DNA from: Chara braunii
Taxonomy: Eukaryota; Streptophyta; Charophyceae; Charales; Characeae
Assembly: GCA_003427395.1 (NCBI GenBank)
Contig: BFEA01000001.1
Location: 7,851,917-7,897,113 of the forward strand
Direction of reading: 5' to 3'
Length of the DNA stretch: 45,197 nucleotides
The notes below the pieces were generated by a model. The model was not told the origin of the DNA. It saw nothing but the letters and a program-made list of their open reading frames with translations, and did not search any database. Shown here one piece after another: positions 1 through 9,160 of this stretch. The translations under genes and the position numbers were made by a program. Position 1 is the stretch's first letter; every line of letters begins with the position of its first letter.

Positions 1-8
1 AGAGAACG

Positions 9-12
<4 letters not shown>

Positions 13-86
<74 letters not shown>
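13..86. repeat. (GA)n microsatellite at window start
   Basis: An almost pure GA dinucleotide run of about 70 bp. The opposite end of the window (45170-45197) is also a GA run, so both scaffold edges probably lie at unresolved microsatellites. GA tracts also occur in plant 5' UTRs and core promoters, which would fit the possible first exon just downstream, but nothing here proves that. Confidence 0.95.
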
Positions 87-89
<3 letters not shown>

Positions 90-535
90 GGAGATCAGAT
101 TGGTCCGCAATGGCGGGAACGCTGATGGCAAGGCGGAGACGACCCCTCGACTTGTTAGCATGGACTCTTTGGCTTCCGTTACTCCTACTTACATCGGTGG
201 TTGAAGGTATGTTGTCTGAATCCTCCGTTCGCCCCCTTGTCCCTCCCCTCCCTTCTCTCCTTCTCCTCTCCTCCTCTTCTTTTCTCTTCTTCCAACTTAC
301 CTTTCTAGTCTTTGGGCTTGCTGTATCATCTCGTCATCTTCTTTCTCCTTACGTCCAGCCGCCTCCCCCCCTCGTTTCTTTGTATTTTTCCTTTCCCTTT
401 CATTCTCTCCCTAATTGCGCAGCGGCGGCGTGCCAGCCTTGGGAGGCACAATGCCTAGACCCCACTCTTGACCCCTGTTTTAGCTTATTATACACCTACC
501 CATCGAAGCATAGCAAACCTACAATACACTAATAA
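86..535 (+). CDS. possible two-exon small secreted protein
   Basis: Unrecognised and weak. An ATG at 86 (or 110) opens a frame that starts with a basic stretch (RRRR, residues 17-20) followed by a hydrophobic leucine-rich run, as in a signal peptide. At 206/207 there is a consensus-like donor (AAG|GTATGT). A pyrimidine-rich stretch then runs to CTAAT and GCGCAG at 422. Removing 207-422 (216 bp, a multiple of three) keeps the frame and yields about 76 residues: a signal peptide with Ala-Ala at the possible cleavage point, then a short tail with three Cys (CQPWEAQC, then DPCF), ending at TAA 530-532. The unspliced frame is also open (148 codons), so splicing is not required. It could equally be the 5' end of a longer gene or chance. 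No homology is recognised. Confidence 0.25.
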
Positions 536-630
536 CCCAACTCCCCAACTCCCCAAGCTGTCACACTTGGGGGTCGACTGGTAACGGCTCATGGGGCCAA
601 TAGCAGCTCTCAGTACAACTCATCACGGTT

Positions 631-659
631 TTAAGGGTTTAGGGTTTAAAGGGTTTAGG
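631..659 (+). repeat. degenerate plant-type telomeric repeat (telo-box-like)
   Basis: Three to four imperfect TTTAGGG units in a row. TTTAGGG is the plant and green-algal telomere unit, and its complement (AAACCCTA) is the telo-box of plant promoters. The run is too short to call an interstitial telomere. Confidence 0.55.
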
Positions 660-756
660 ATTCGGCAGCAGGCTGTTCCCTCACCATAGCAATCTAACAC
701 CGTCATTAAGCACATCAGTCTTACACCATCATTGATCACATCAAGGGATCACATTA

Positions 757-910
757 ATCTTATCCATTATCTTATCCATTACCTTATCCAGTGTCTTATC
801 CATTACCTTATCCATTATCTTATCCATTATTGACCCCTTCAAGCTTATCGGAGCGTGCCTGCTCAGTGTTCGAGTCCGATACCTTATCCATTATCTTATC
901 CATTATTGAC
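757..910 (+). repeat. CTTATCCATTA minisatellite
   Basis: An 11-bp unit (CTTATCCATTA with variants) repeats through 757-831 and reappears at 882-907 after a 50-bp interruption. The core CTTATCCA is also found in the 21-bp array at 4650-4880. Confidence 0.85.
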
Positions 911-1765
911 CCCTTTACGCTTTTTAGCGCGTCAGATTATCGATCTCGAGTAAGAACTTAGCGCATCCGCTATAAGAGGGGACATCAGACGAGCGGCAAA
1001 TCATCTTGTGTGTGTGTGTGGGGGGGGTTAGTATTCACACTCCCTGACCACCGTCAAGCCGGGTACAGCCGTTCAGCTGCGGCACTAATCTTGCAAACTA
1101 CTGTAAGTGAAAATGGCGGATAAAGACACGTCAGGTCAGCATCTGCGTTCAGCTACCGTCTTCCCCCGAACATAACGCACCCTCATCACGACAGTATCGG
1201 ACCGGAAAGATAGCTTGAATGCATTCAGAATCAGCGTGCGTTGTGTTCGGTGAGAGACGGAAGCGATTAGCACGTGGGGTCACCACCATAGCAACTAACT
1301 GTCCAGAAGGAGTGAGTGTGTCTCTGTCTGAGCCGCCGACACGTCAGCTCTTGCAACTATGCCGTTTCCTCCTGCCTCAGCTATTCACCAGTGGAGCGGG
1401 ATGACTATGAGCGGAGAATCTTCGCTCCCATCTTTCCCTTTCTTTATTATTATTAGTTTTTTTTCAATCCGATATTTGCTCCGATTTGATCTCTCCTTTC
1501 CGGGCCAGCATTACTGTAGTGTGATTGCCATTGATTGATTGATTGATTGATCCAGGGCGAGGTCCCGCTTGCACGGATTAAGTGTGGAAGAACAGGCCGT
1601 CGGCTATCTACTGAGCCGTTGGAATGATTTTAGGAGCACAGCTTATTCCATTTGGCACTGTATATAATAATCGTGTTGTGTATTTTTGCGGCAACTCTGC
1701 GTAGATTGCCTGAACGCAGAAGAAGCGGCCTCTTATACGGTCGGTCGCTTTATCGAAAGAAAACG

Positions 1766-1808
1766 ACCACATTGGTCGGCCCTTCGGCCGTCTTCTATCC
1801 AATGTGGT
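1766..1808. other. nested perfect hairpin
   Basis: Ten-base arms ACCACATTGG and CCAATGTGGT are perfect complements. Inside them CGGCC-CTTC-GGCCG forms a second 5-bp hairpin. No terminator, riboswitch or RNA family is recognised. Confidence 0.6.
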
Positions 1809-1904
1809 ACTTCATGAGCTTGAGAAATTTGTCATGCGACCGAAGAGCATTGCCTATATATATATATATATTAATATGTACAATATGCGAAATAATATCA
1901 TACA

Positions 1905-2115
1905 GAAGAAGATTACAAAAAAGAGAAGACCACAAAAGAAATACGATTGAGGATTAGAAAAGACTTTACGGAACAATGTACAAAATAATACACGAAAGAA
2001 GATTATCGAAGAAGGATATACAAAAGAAGGATATGCAAAAAAAGAAGAAGAATATATAAAAAAAGAGGAATATACAAAAGAAGAACATACAGAAGAAGAG
2101 GATACACCGATACAA
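1905..2115 (+). repeat. degenerate purine-rich tandem array
   Basis: Loose repeats of a roughly 14-16-bp AAAGAAGGATATAC-like motif, almost free of pyrimidines apart from the TA steps. Units have diverged and vary in length. Confidence 0.65.
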
Positions 2116-2243
2116 GAATGCGCAGAAGGCCAATCATCGTAATCCCAGACTGGTGGGGTCGCGCATTTGCATGCATTAACTAATTAACCGACGGGACCAG
2201 AACTGTTACGCGGCTTTTCCATCGTTCTGGAAATGGAAAATCA

Positions 2244-2289
2244 GTGGGCACTGGGTAGTGGGTACTGGGTAGTGGGTAGTGGTGGGTAG
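2244..2289 (+). repeat. GGGTAGT/GGGTACT minisatellite
   Basis: Short G-rich tandem array built on CTGGGTAGTGGGTA. Confidence 0.8.
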
Positions 2290-2570
2290 AAGGGAACAGA
2301 GATGAAACATGATCACATCAGTTCGACGAAGAAAAAAGGATTCGGAGCGAAATATACTAGTACACGCCAAAAAAAAAAAAAAGGTACTCCGTTCACTTCG
2401 GCAATCTCACGAAGATAATCACATCACAACACAACACAACGAGGTATCGGCCATCGAGGATCGATGCCGTTCGCCTGCCACTGAAAAACGCGCATGTTTG
2501 GCAGGATGTCAGGATGTCACCGCCTGCGCTTCCATCTTAGACCCACTGGTAACCACTCAGTGACACCAAC

Positions 2571-2846
2571 TCAGCAGGACTTGCCCGCTGCACCATGCAC
2601 CGATAGCTTTGTCTTTGGGGAAAAAGTAACTGGAGGAAATGGAGTTATCAGGCATGTACACTCAGTCAGCAGGACTTAGCCGCTGGATCACGCACGGATA
2701 GCTTTGTGTTTGGGGAAAAAGCAACTGAACTGGAGGAAAAGAGATTACGTATGGTAAGTTCTGTGCGAGCTCCTTCTTTTTGCCCCCTAATTACTGGCTG
2801 GTAAGTGAAATTGTTACGTGAATGCAGTTATCAGGCATGTACACGC
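2571..2846 (+). repeat. 95-bp tandem duplication with partial third copy
   Basis: Copy 1 (2571-2665) and copy 2 (2666-2750) share the CAGCAGGACTT start, a GATAGCTTTGT segment, TTTGGGGAAAAAG and AACTGGAGGA with scattered substitutions. A fragment with the ATCAGGCATGTACAC portion recurs at 2824-2846. Open frames here are not conserved between copies. Confidence 0.8.
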
Positions 2847-2922
2847 ATATCTCACGGCTTTCGGCTTCCGCTTTCTTCTTCTTCCCGTCCGACGGGTTTC
2901 TGCTAAAGGACGGCTGACAATC

Positions 2923-2924
<2 letters not shown>

Positions 2925-2999
<75 letters not shown>
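2925..2999 (+). repeat. (TC)n microsatellite
   Basis: About 36 uninterrupted CT dinucleotides. They create Arg-Glu and Ser-Leu dipeptide open frames on either strand, which should be ignored. Confidence 0.97.
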
Positions 3000-3002
<3 letters not shown>

Positions 3003-3611
3003 CTCGGGTAGACCTCCAGCAGCCTCCTCCTTTATCCGCCAGCCCAGCGGCACTTCCTCTCATCATCAACTCAGTGCAAACGAGCGAAGTGTCAGATGGT
3101 AGTAGTGGCCCGATACCCCAGTTTCTTAATGATTTCATAGCTAAATCATTTTTACGTATGGGTATGAAGTTTCTTTGAAAACTTTCGACAAAGGTGGTCT
3201 TTCCATTTTGGGTCCCTATGGAATGGAATTTCATTTCCACCACATTTACAAAATGCAAGGCTAGGAGCGGTTCTTTGGGGGGTGGGGTTCTAGCAAGCGC
3301 GATGCTCTTTCTTTTTTTTTTTCATTGGAAGAAATCCCTTCCTTCCTCACCTTCCTTTTGCCATCCACCTTTTAAGTTTTTCAGTCTAACTTTTATCTTT
3401 ATCTTTGTCTTAGTTATTTAAAAATTAAAATAAAGGAGCGCGATGCTTTCAGTTTTTTTTTAATCTATGGGACAAATTACAAGTAGTACATAATAACAAT
3501 TGTGTAACACTATATTGCGTCTTTCTTCCCGACTCTCAAGGGCCTGCGACCCATCAATGACGCGTGCATGCATCTGACTGCAGGAGCGAGGTAGCACTAG
3601 CAAACAGGAGT
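3000..3611. other. non-coding, nothing recognised
   Basis: T-rich sequence with short poly-T runs. No repeat family or coding signal is recognised. Confidence 0.6.
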
Positions 3612-3726
3612 AGATTGAACGCCTGAATCTGGACGTGTTTGTGGAGAGGTGCAGAAAATCGCGACTGATTTGCTTTTCTGCATCTCTGCATAAGAAAACA
3701 CATCCAGATTCAGGCGCTCATTCCAG
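3612..3726. other. long imperfect foldback, pre-miRNA-like
   Basis: The left arm (about 3617-3659) and right arm (about 3672-3718) pair over roughly 40 positions: CGCCTGAATCTGGA against TCCAGATTCAGGCG is perfect. Then come one mismatch and a small asymmetric bulge, and the inner stem TGCAGAAAA pairs with TTTTCTGCA. The loop is about 12-15 nt, and weaker pairing extends outward. Size and layout match a plant microRNA precursor, but neither arm resembles a microRNA family I recognise. A short foldback transposon is the alternative. Confidence 0.45.
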
Positions 3727-4010
3727 TCCGCGTTGCGTGTGGATCCTCGCCCCACGTGTGTAGTAGCTGCTTGTCATCTCGCTCGATCGTACATTTTTTG
3801 CTAATTCAAAGGCCGTTTTTTTTTTTCGCACTTTAGTATTATTTATTTATTTACATATATATATATGTACGCAAGAGGTTCTGAACAGGGGGAGTTGTAA
3901 GGAAGAAGATAAAAAAAACGAATTCAGTTTTTCTTGTTTATCTTGTTTTGTTTTTGTTTTTCGCTTTGGCGCTCTGATATCATGTGACAATATATATAGG
4001 GTTCAGCCTC

Positions 4011-4038
4011 CTGATGAGTCTGTGAAACTCCGACGAAA
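4011..4038 (+). ncRNA. hammerhead-ribozyme-like core, degenerate
   Basis: CTGATGA (4011-4017) is followed by a possible stem II (GTC at 4018-4020 pairing with GAC at 4032-4034) and GAAA (4035-4038). This order, CUGAUGA-stem II-GAAA, is the catalytic core of hammerhead ribozymes. I could not pair a convincing stem I around it, and stem II has extra unpaired bases. It is therefore either a decayed copy or a chance match. Confidence 0.25.
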
Positions 4039-4061
4039 AAAAATTTCACATCCCCTCCCTC

Positions 4062-4220
4062 GTTTGTTGTCCTCTTCTCCCTCCCTCTCTGCATACGGTT
4101 TACCGGGCAGCTCTGTTTGACGATTCTGTTTGAGGATATATATATAATATATATATACTGGTTTGTTGTCCTCGTCTCCCTCTCTGCCTACGGTTTACCG
4201 GGCAGTTCTGTTTGACGATA
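4062..4220 (+). repeat. 99-bp tandem duplication
   Basis: GTTTGTTGTCCTC through CGGTTTACCGGGCAG to TCTGTTTGACGAT occurs twice (from 4062 and from 4161). The copies are separated by TA-rich sequence that also differs in length. Confidence 0.8.
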
Positions 4221-4261
4221 TATATAGTATTATATATACTATATACAAAACCAAGGTCTGT

Positions 4262-4355
4262 GTAGAAAGGGCATTTTGGCGGGAATTGGCGCACATTGTG
4301 GATTGGGTCTGTGGTAGAAGGGCATTTTGGCGGGAATTGACCCACAATGCGGATC
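4262..4355 (+). repeat. 52-bp tandem duplication
   Basis: GTAGAAAGGGCATTTTGGCG and the following bases occur twice (from about 4262 and 4314) with a few substitutions. Confidence 0.8.
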
Positions 4356-4616
4356 GACTCCCACAGTTATTAACTTTTTCAAACCGAAACAGACAGGTTT
4401 CACACATTTTCTTTTTTTTTTGTGGGTGAAAATACGCCCATTTTCTGTCTCCTTGCGAAAAACTAGTTGTTGGGGAAAAAAAAAAAAAAAAGTTGTCAAA
4501 AACACGTTTCACTTCTAAATTTCAATCCAAAAATCTTTGTTCTATTCCCATCTCGGAGTTCGGTTTTGCTATGCACTCGGCATCTTCCGCCCTCTCTTGT
4601 TCCCAGATTCGTCTCC

Positions 4617-4650
4617 CTGCTTGCCTGCCTGCCTGCCTGCCTGCCTGCCT
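4617..4650 (+). repeat. (CCTG)n microsatellite
   Basis: About eight CCTG/TGCC units directly preceding the 21-bp array. Confidence 0.95.
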
Positions 4651-4885
4651 TATCAGAACCCCTCGTTGCCTTATCCAATCCTCTGTTTGCCTTATCCAAT
4701 CCCCCGCTCCTTGCCGTGTCCAATCCGCTGTTTGCCTTATCTCAAATGATGATTGCCTTATCCATTCCGCTCTTTGTCATATCCAACCCGCTTTTTGCCT
4801 TATCTGAAACGTTGATCGCCTTACCGAGAGCGCTGGTGGCCATATCAGAAACTCTCGTTGCTATATTTAGAACCACTCGCTGCGG
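4650..4885 (+). repeat. 21-bp minisatellite, open as a 7-residue repeat
   Basis: About ten units of a 21-bp motif related to TTGCCTTATCCAATCCGCTG. Because 21 is divisible by three, the frame 4467-4919 stays open across it and would encode a 7-residue repeat of the ALSNPLF type. I do not consider the frame a demonstrated gene: it begins in a poly-A tract and ends just after the array. Confidence 0.75.
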
Positions 4886-4924
4886 CAATCCATGTGCCTC
4901 TGGAACCAAGGCCTCGTAATTGAT

Positions 4925-5050
4925 TTTGTTTTCTCTCTTCTCTCTTCTCTCTCCTCTTGTGTCTTGTGTCTTGTATCTTGTGTCTTGTGTCCCGTGTCTT
5001 GTCTCTTGTCTCTTGTCTCTTGTCCTCTTGTCCTCGTCCTCTTGTCTCTT
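4925..5050 (+). repeat. TCTTGTG/TCTTGTC 7-bp minisatellite
   Basis: Pyrimidine-rich array: CTCTT units first, then about 13 units of TCTTGTG or TCTTGTC. Confidence 0.85.
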
Positions 5051-5440
5051 CGCCAGTAGCAGGTCGTGCTCAATCTCTCCCCTCTCCCCGCTCCTCCACG
5101 TTAAGGTCTTCGCCCACCACCTGTTGGAGTTGTTTCCTTACAGATCATTCATCCACACGGCCATCAACGATTCCCACATTTTTGCCGCCCACGCACTCTT
5201 GTGCACAGGTGGTTTCCTCTGCCGAAACTGAAGCTGAAGCTGCTGGGAGGAGCACTAATCAGTCGTTGAAGCAGCAGATGCTCTCTCCTCTGTCAGAATC
5301 CCTTCTGACCGCAGTGCTCACTCTCCTGCCTGCGCACCTGAACCCAACACTTGTCTTCGCGAATCCTTTGCCCCCTCTGCAGTGTGTACCCCTTCACCAT
5401 CGCTCCCCACCCGCAACCTACACCAGCATCCTTCGCATAC

Positions 5441-5935
5441 CTCGTGGTAACCCCATGGTTGCCTGCAGAACTGGTAACCCCACTGTTGGTGACTTGGTTA
5501 CCTGCATACCTGGTAACCCCACCCAATGGTGGGTTATGGGTTATCTGCATATTACCTGGTAACCCCATGCCATGGTAGGTTACCTGCATACCTGGTAACA
5601 CCCACGGGGTTACCTGCATACCTGGTCACCCCATGGTTGGTGTCCTGCATGCCTGGTACCCCATGCTGCTATCTGCATACCTGGTAACCCCATAAGTTAC
5701 CTGCATAACTGGTAACCCCATGGTTACCTGCGGACGTAGTAACCCCATGGTTGCCTGCATAACTGGTAAGTTGTGGTAACCCCAGGGTTACCTGCCTGGT
5801 ATCTCCGTGGGGTTACCAGGAGGGGGTTACCTGCATTCCTGGTAACCCTATGGTTGGTGTCCTGCATGCCTGGTAACCCCATAGATTTACCTGCATAACT
5901 CGTAACCCCAGGGTTACCTGCATGCCTGGAAGGCA
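5441..5935. repeat. GGTAACC/GGTTACC minisatellite of self-complementary units
   Basis: About 16-18 degenerate copies of a 25-30-bp unit of the form CTGGTAACCCCATGG-TTACCTGCATA. Each unit contains GGTAACC and GGTTACC separated by CCAT, so one unit can fold on itself and on its neighbours. Unit length varies through small deletions. Confidence 0.85.
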
Positions 5936-7477
5936 ATCATTGTACTACGAAAAGGAGGCGGCTTTGCTGCATGGGACCACCACACCTCGAGGCGGGTGAC
6001 CAATGCTTCTCAAGTCGAGACCACTGACCATTAGCTTCACGGACTTAGGCATGTTGTTCATATCTCTGGATGTTACTTGGCCATGATTCATGAGCCCGAT
6101 TGCTGGGACTGGTCGGATGATCGATCATGTTGCAGTCCGGGCTGTACGTCCCGTAACTTATGTTGAGGGTATCGTCTGTGCACAGCGGATCCAGTGACAC
6201 AGTTTCATTCCTCCCGTTTCTCCTACGCAGTGTACTGCATCATGGATCATATGCCCACTCCCTGTTCTGGAACAGAGAACTGGGAAAGCACTCTGTGGCC
6301 AGACGGCCAGATGTAGTGGATCTGTGTTTGCAGAATGTATTGTCGATTTCGAGCAGGTTCTGCTCTTTTTGCCACCATCAAGGTCAGAGGCATCATCTAT
6401 TCACCCTTGATATGTATACCTGTTGCATCTTGAAATTCGCTGTAGTTATAGCTCTCTCGGTTCATCTTCCCCCTGCACCTCTCCTCTGAATTGACCGTAA
6501 AACCATCACACTGTGGAATCCCCTCGCTACTGGGCTCTCCTCTCACACCTCTAGGCATCACCTGCTGCTGCTCGCCCATCCACTTCAATGCTTTGTCCCG
6601 ACCATTTCCACACTCCAAGACTGCACGCGTGGTAACACAGAAACGTGCGGTTCTACCACTGAATAAATGCACACCTTCCGCTTCAGACAGAGTGAGTATG
6701 GGTGTTGCTGTATGTGTTGCTGGAGAGGACACCTCCAGTTGCGATATTAGACTTGCAAAGAACCTTCCGAATTCGCTCACCGATTGCTCACCACATGTCC
6801 AGGCATGGAGCACCCACTGTCTGTCTTCACGTGAATAGAACGACCGGTCGTTATAATCGTATTTGGTGCAGCTGTCAGTCTAGATACAGCGATAATGACC
6901 GGGCTTTCCATTCAGCGGCATATCCCAGGTACTCACCTCTCTCTCTAAGTCTAAAAAGCCTACTTCTAAACTGGTATGCCACGAACCCTCGCAAACCTCA
7001 CAGGAACACCAGTTCTAGCTCCTTGACGAGATCAAGCCGACACGCACTACCAGGTCATTGCTCACATGTCATGCAGCTTCCAAACCCCCCCCTTCTTGCT
7101 TGTTTCTGCTTGTGATAGACAGGTGACTCCCCGTGGCCCTCGGTTTGTCTCGTGTATCGATAAACTCCATTCCTAGTTTTGGGGCATGCGTATCAACCAT
7201 GTTGCCACTGTTCTGTTGAGCAAGGTGGCAATCGTTTGGACTTCTGAAGACTCTGATGACAAATGGTCTTTTGACAGTTTCTGCTTCCTTTGTACAGTTC
7301 CCGGTTTCAAGCAGTTTTCCTTCATTCTGTTGTTGTTGCTGCTGCTGCTGTTGTTTTCATTCACAGGAGCGTGCTCACTTTTTCCTAGTTTCTGGTGTGA
7401 CGTTTTATTGTGTTATTAAGGAGTGGGCAAGCATACGCTTTGTTTTGTTAGACATTTTCCTGCTCGAACCACAAAGC
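5936..7477. other. non-coding, nothing recognised
   Basis: Mixed-composition sequence with scattered short open frames on both strands. None shows a domain, a conserved motif or consistent coding composition. A short (TTG/CTG)n run lies at about 7328-7355. Confidence 0.6.
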
Positions 7478-7564
7478 GAATGCTAGATCTTTATGCAGTG
7501 CATTTTTTCCAATGCTTTCATTCAATCCATTGGAAACCTTGCACATCACAAAGATCTAGCATTC
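7478..7564. other. 87-nt foldback hairpin, pre-miRNA-like
   Basis: Outer arms GAATGCTAGATCTTT (7478-7492) and AAAGATCTAGCATTC (7550-7564) are perfect 15-bp complements. An inner stem (TTTCCAATG against CATTGGAAA, with GTGCA against TGCAC beyond an internal loop) leaves a loop of about 15 nt. The size suits a microRNA precursor or a tiny foldback element. No known family is recognised. Confidence 0.45.
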
Positions 7565-8224
7565 ACTATTAGTTTCCCCTTTCGTGTTTTCCTTTTGATG
7601 CATGGGCCCTTAGGAGGGCCCTTAGGACCCTCACAGTGTGCCTAACAAATGGTTCACCGGCTGCACCAGGGATCACAAAACCTTCATATGATGATATGAG
7701 ACTATTGAGTTGCGTTGAGGCCATGGGCACTATTCTTGAGCCCCATTGTCTTCATTTAGGCACAATTTTCTGGGGCAGAGCTCCTCCTCCTGTGGCCCAC
7801 TGCCTTCCTTTTGCCCTTCCAGGGCATGGTTGAATGAATGATCACATCATACTTGTTGCCGAGTTGGTCATCGGCTTTGCTCCTTCGTTCTTCCATCCTC
7901 CATTCCCTCCCTTTTCTGTCGCCTGTTCTGTTTCTCTTTTGACCTCGGACACTCGCTCGGAGAGTCGGAGATATTTCACTGGGGACTGCAGAAGACTTTT
8001 GCCAGACACCCGGAGATTCGTTCATTCATTGTCAATTGGTTCGTTTTGCCTGTTTGTAGCTGGTGTTAGCGATCACGATACTCTGTGCATGATCAGGCTA
8101 GTTGTCATTGCCAGCCAGCCTAAATCTGGTTGGAAGACGCTGCTCTGTTTGAAGATTTCTGACGCTTTTGCATTTGTTCAATGTTGCAGGTCGAGCTGAG
8201 TGCCTGAGTGGGACCCTTTTGCAT
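7565..8224. other. non-coding, nothing recognised
   Basis: Only a short direct repeat (GGGCCCTTAGGA, about 7605-7630) stands out. Open frames are not convincing. Confidence 0.55.
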
Positions 8225-8412
8225 TTGCCGGCACCACCCTGATTGCCATTTGTCGCCATCATCGCCATCATTTCGTCCATAAGTGCAGACATCAGAAGGA
8301 TCATTGCCACCATTACCACAGTTGTCGCTTTCATTTCCGTCAGTGCAGACGACTTGAGCATTATCGCCACAACTGAGAGTACCATTGTCATCGTCATCAT
8401 CGCCGGTGATGG
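8225..8412 (+). repeat. degenerate ATC/ATT trinucleotide-rich array
   Basis: GCCATCAT-like trinucleotides with TCATTTCCGTCAGTGCAGAC-like segments occurring twice. The three-base periodicity keeps frames open on both strands, which explains the overlapping Asp- and Met-rich open frames. Confidence 0.6.
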
Positions 8413-8654
8413 TTCTCTTATCTGTCTGTGACAGGCCCTTGTCCACACGGTGCATGCTCTTGTTGCACGTGTGAGGCAGTGCCTTTTGACCTTAGATCTC
8501 TTCAGATCAGCTCATCTAATGTTGTCGGACGCCGGACGGTGCCTGCCCGCTCGTCCAATGTTGTTGGATGGTGCCCACATGCTGCTTCATTGCAATCATA
8601 GGAAAGTGTTGCTGTAGAGGAAGACGATATTGATGCTGCTTCTCTTTGCGAGAG

Positions 8655-8862
8655 TTACCTGCATAGGGCCCTTCAAACCACTAGTACACGGCCCCAGCCT
8701 TGCGGAAACAAAACTCGTTGCCCATCCGAAAAAAGTCGGGCTGGGGCCGCCATCGATAAATTCAATTGGCGGCCTTTGTCATGTTTCGGCCTCTGGAAGC
8801 AGCCCGCGGCCAATGTATGGCGTGTACTGGTGGTTTAAGTTTCCAGTTATCAGAATGCCCAA
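8655..8862 (+). repeat. dispersed repeat A, copy 1
   Basis: About 200 bp matching the reverse complement of 11277-11455. Shared segments include GGCCCCAGCCTTG, CCGAAAAAGTCGG, CGATAAA, CATGTTTCGGCCTC and GTACTGGTGGTTTAA. Arms CGGCCCCAGCC and GGCTGGGGCCG about 45 bp apart can pair. The repeat is of unknown type; no coding potential was seen. Confidence 0.75.
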
Positions 8863-8984
8863 TTCAGAACGTCCCGGGACAGATAATGCACCCGTCCGTG
8901 TACTCGTCAGGTACATATTCTCGCAGGGCGTTCTGGCTATTTCAAAATCACTGGGACCTGTGTTAGGTAGCGCTCCTTCCATGT

Positions 8985-9160
8985 TTTGATTTTTTTTAAA
9001 TTTTTGATTTAACATCACCCGGCTGTGCTACAAGGGGTGGTAAGAGCATCCTCCCGTAGCACTAGCCCGCTGATGGCTCCTGAGTCCTGTCTATTGGTGG
9101 GGAGCTGCACCTGCTGGAAACCGGGTCCGGAGTCCCAGATACATAGGACAATCAGACACA
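8985..9160 (-). mobile_element. LINE 3'-end fragment
   Basis: Reading the minus strand, it contains GCTCCCCACCAATAGAC, then GATGCTCTTACCACCCC, and ends in an A-rich tail (AAATTTAAAAAAAATC). The same order occurs at the 3' end of the LINE at 31325-31488. It is a severely 5'-truncated LINE copy or a SINE sharing that tail. Confidence 0.6.

Larger units (their letters stand above)
536..2243. other. non-coding stretch with short repeats
   Basis: No convincing coding sequence. It holds a telomere-like run, a CTTATCCATTA minisatellite, a short (TTGA)n run at 1531-1550, a nested hairpin at 1766-1808 and a purine-rich degenerate tandem array at 1905-2115 (listed separately). Open frames here are short, and their composition follows the repeats. 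Confidence 0.7.

Noticed and set aside
2791-3258. 155-codon frame with a long Arg-Glu repeat
   Set aside because: It is produced by the (TC)n microsatellite; no domain on either side.
4957-5562. 201-codon frame, one of the longest in the left third
   Set aside because: It begins in the 7-bp minisatellite and ends in the GGTAACC array. The middle is Ser/Pro/Leu-rich with no recognisable domain.
5441-5935. CRISPR array
   Set aside because: Repeats are degenerate, directly abutting and lack unique spacers; the context is eukaryotic.
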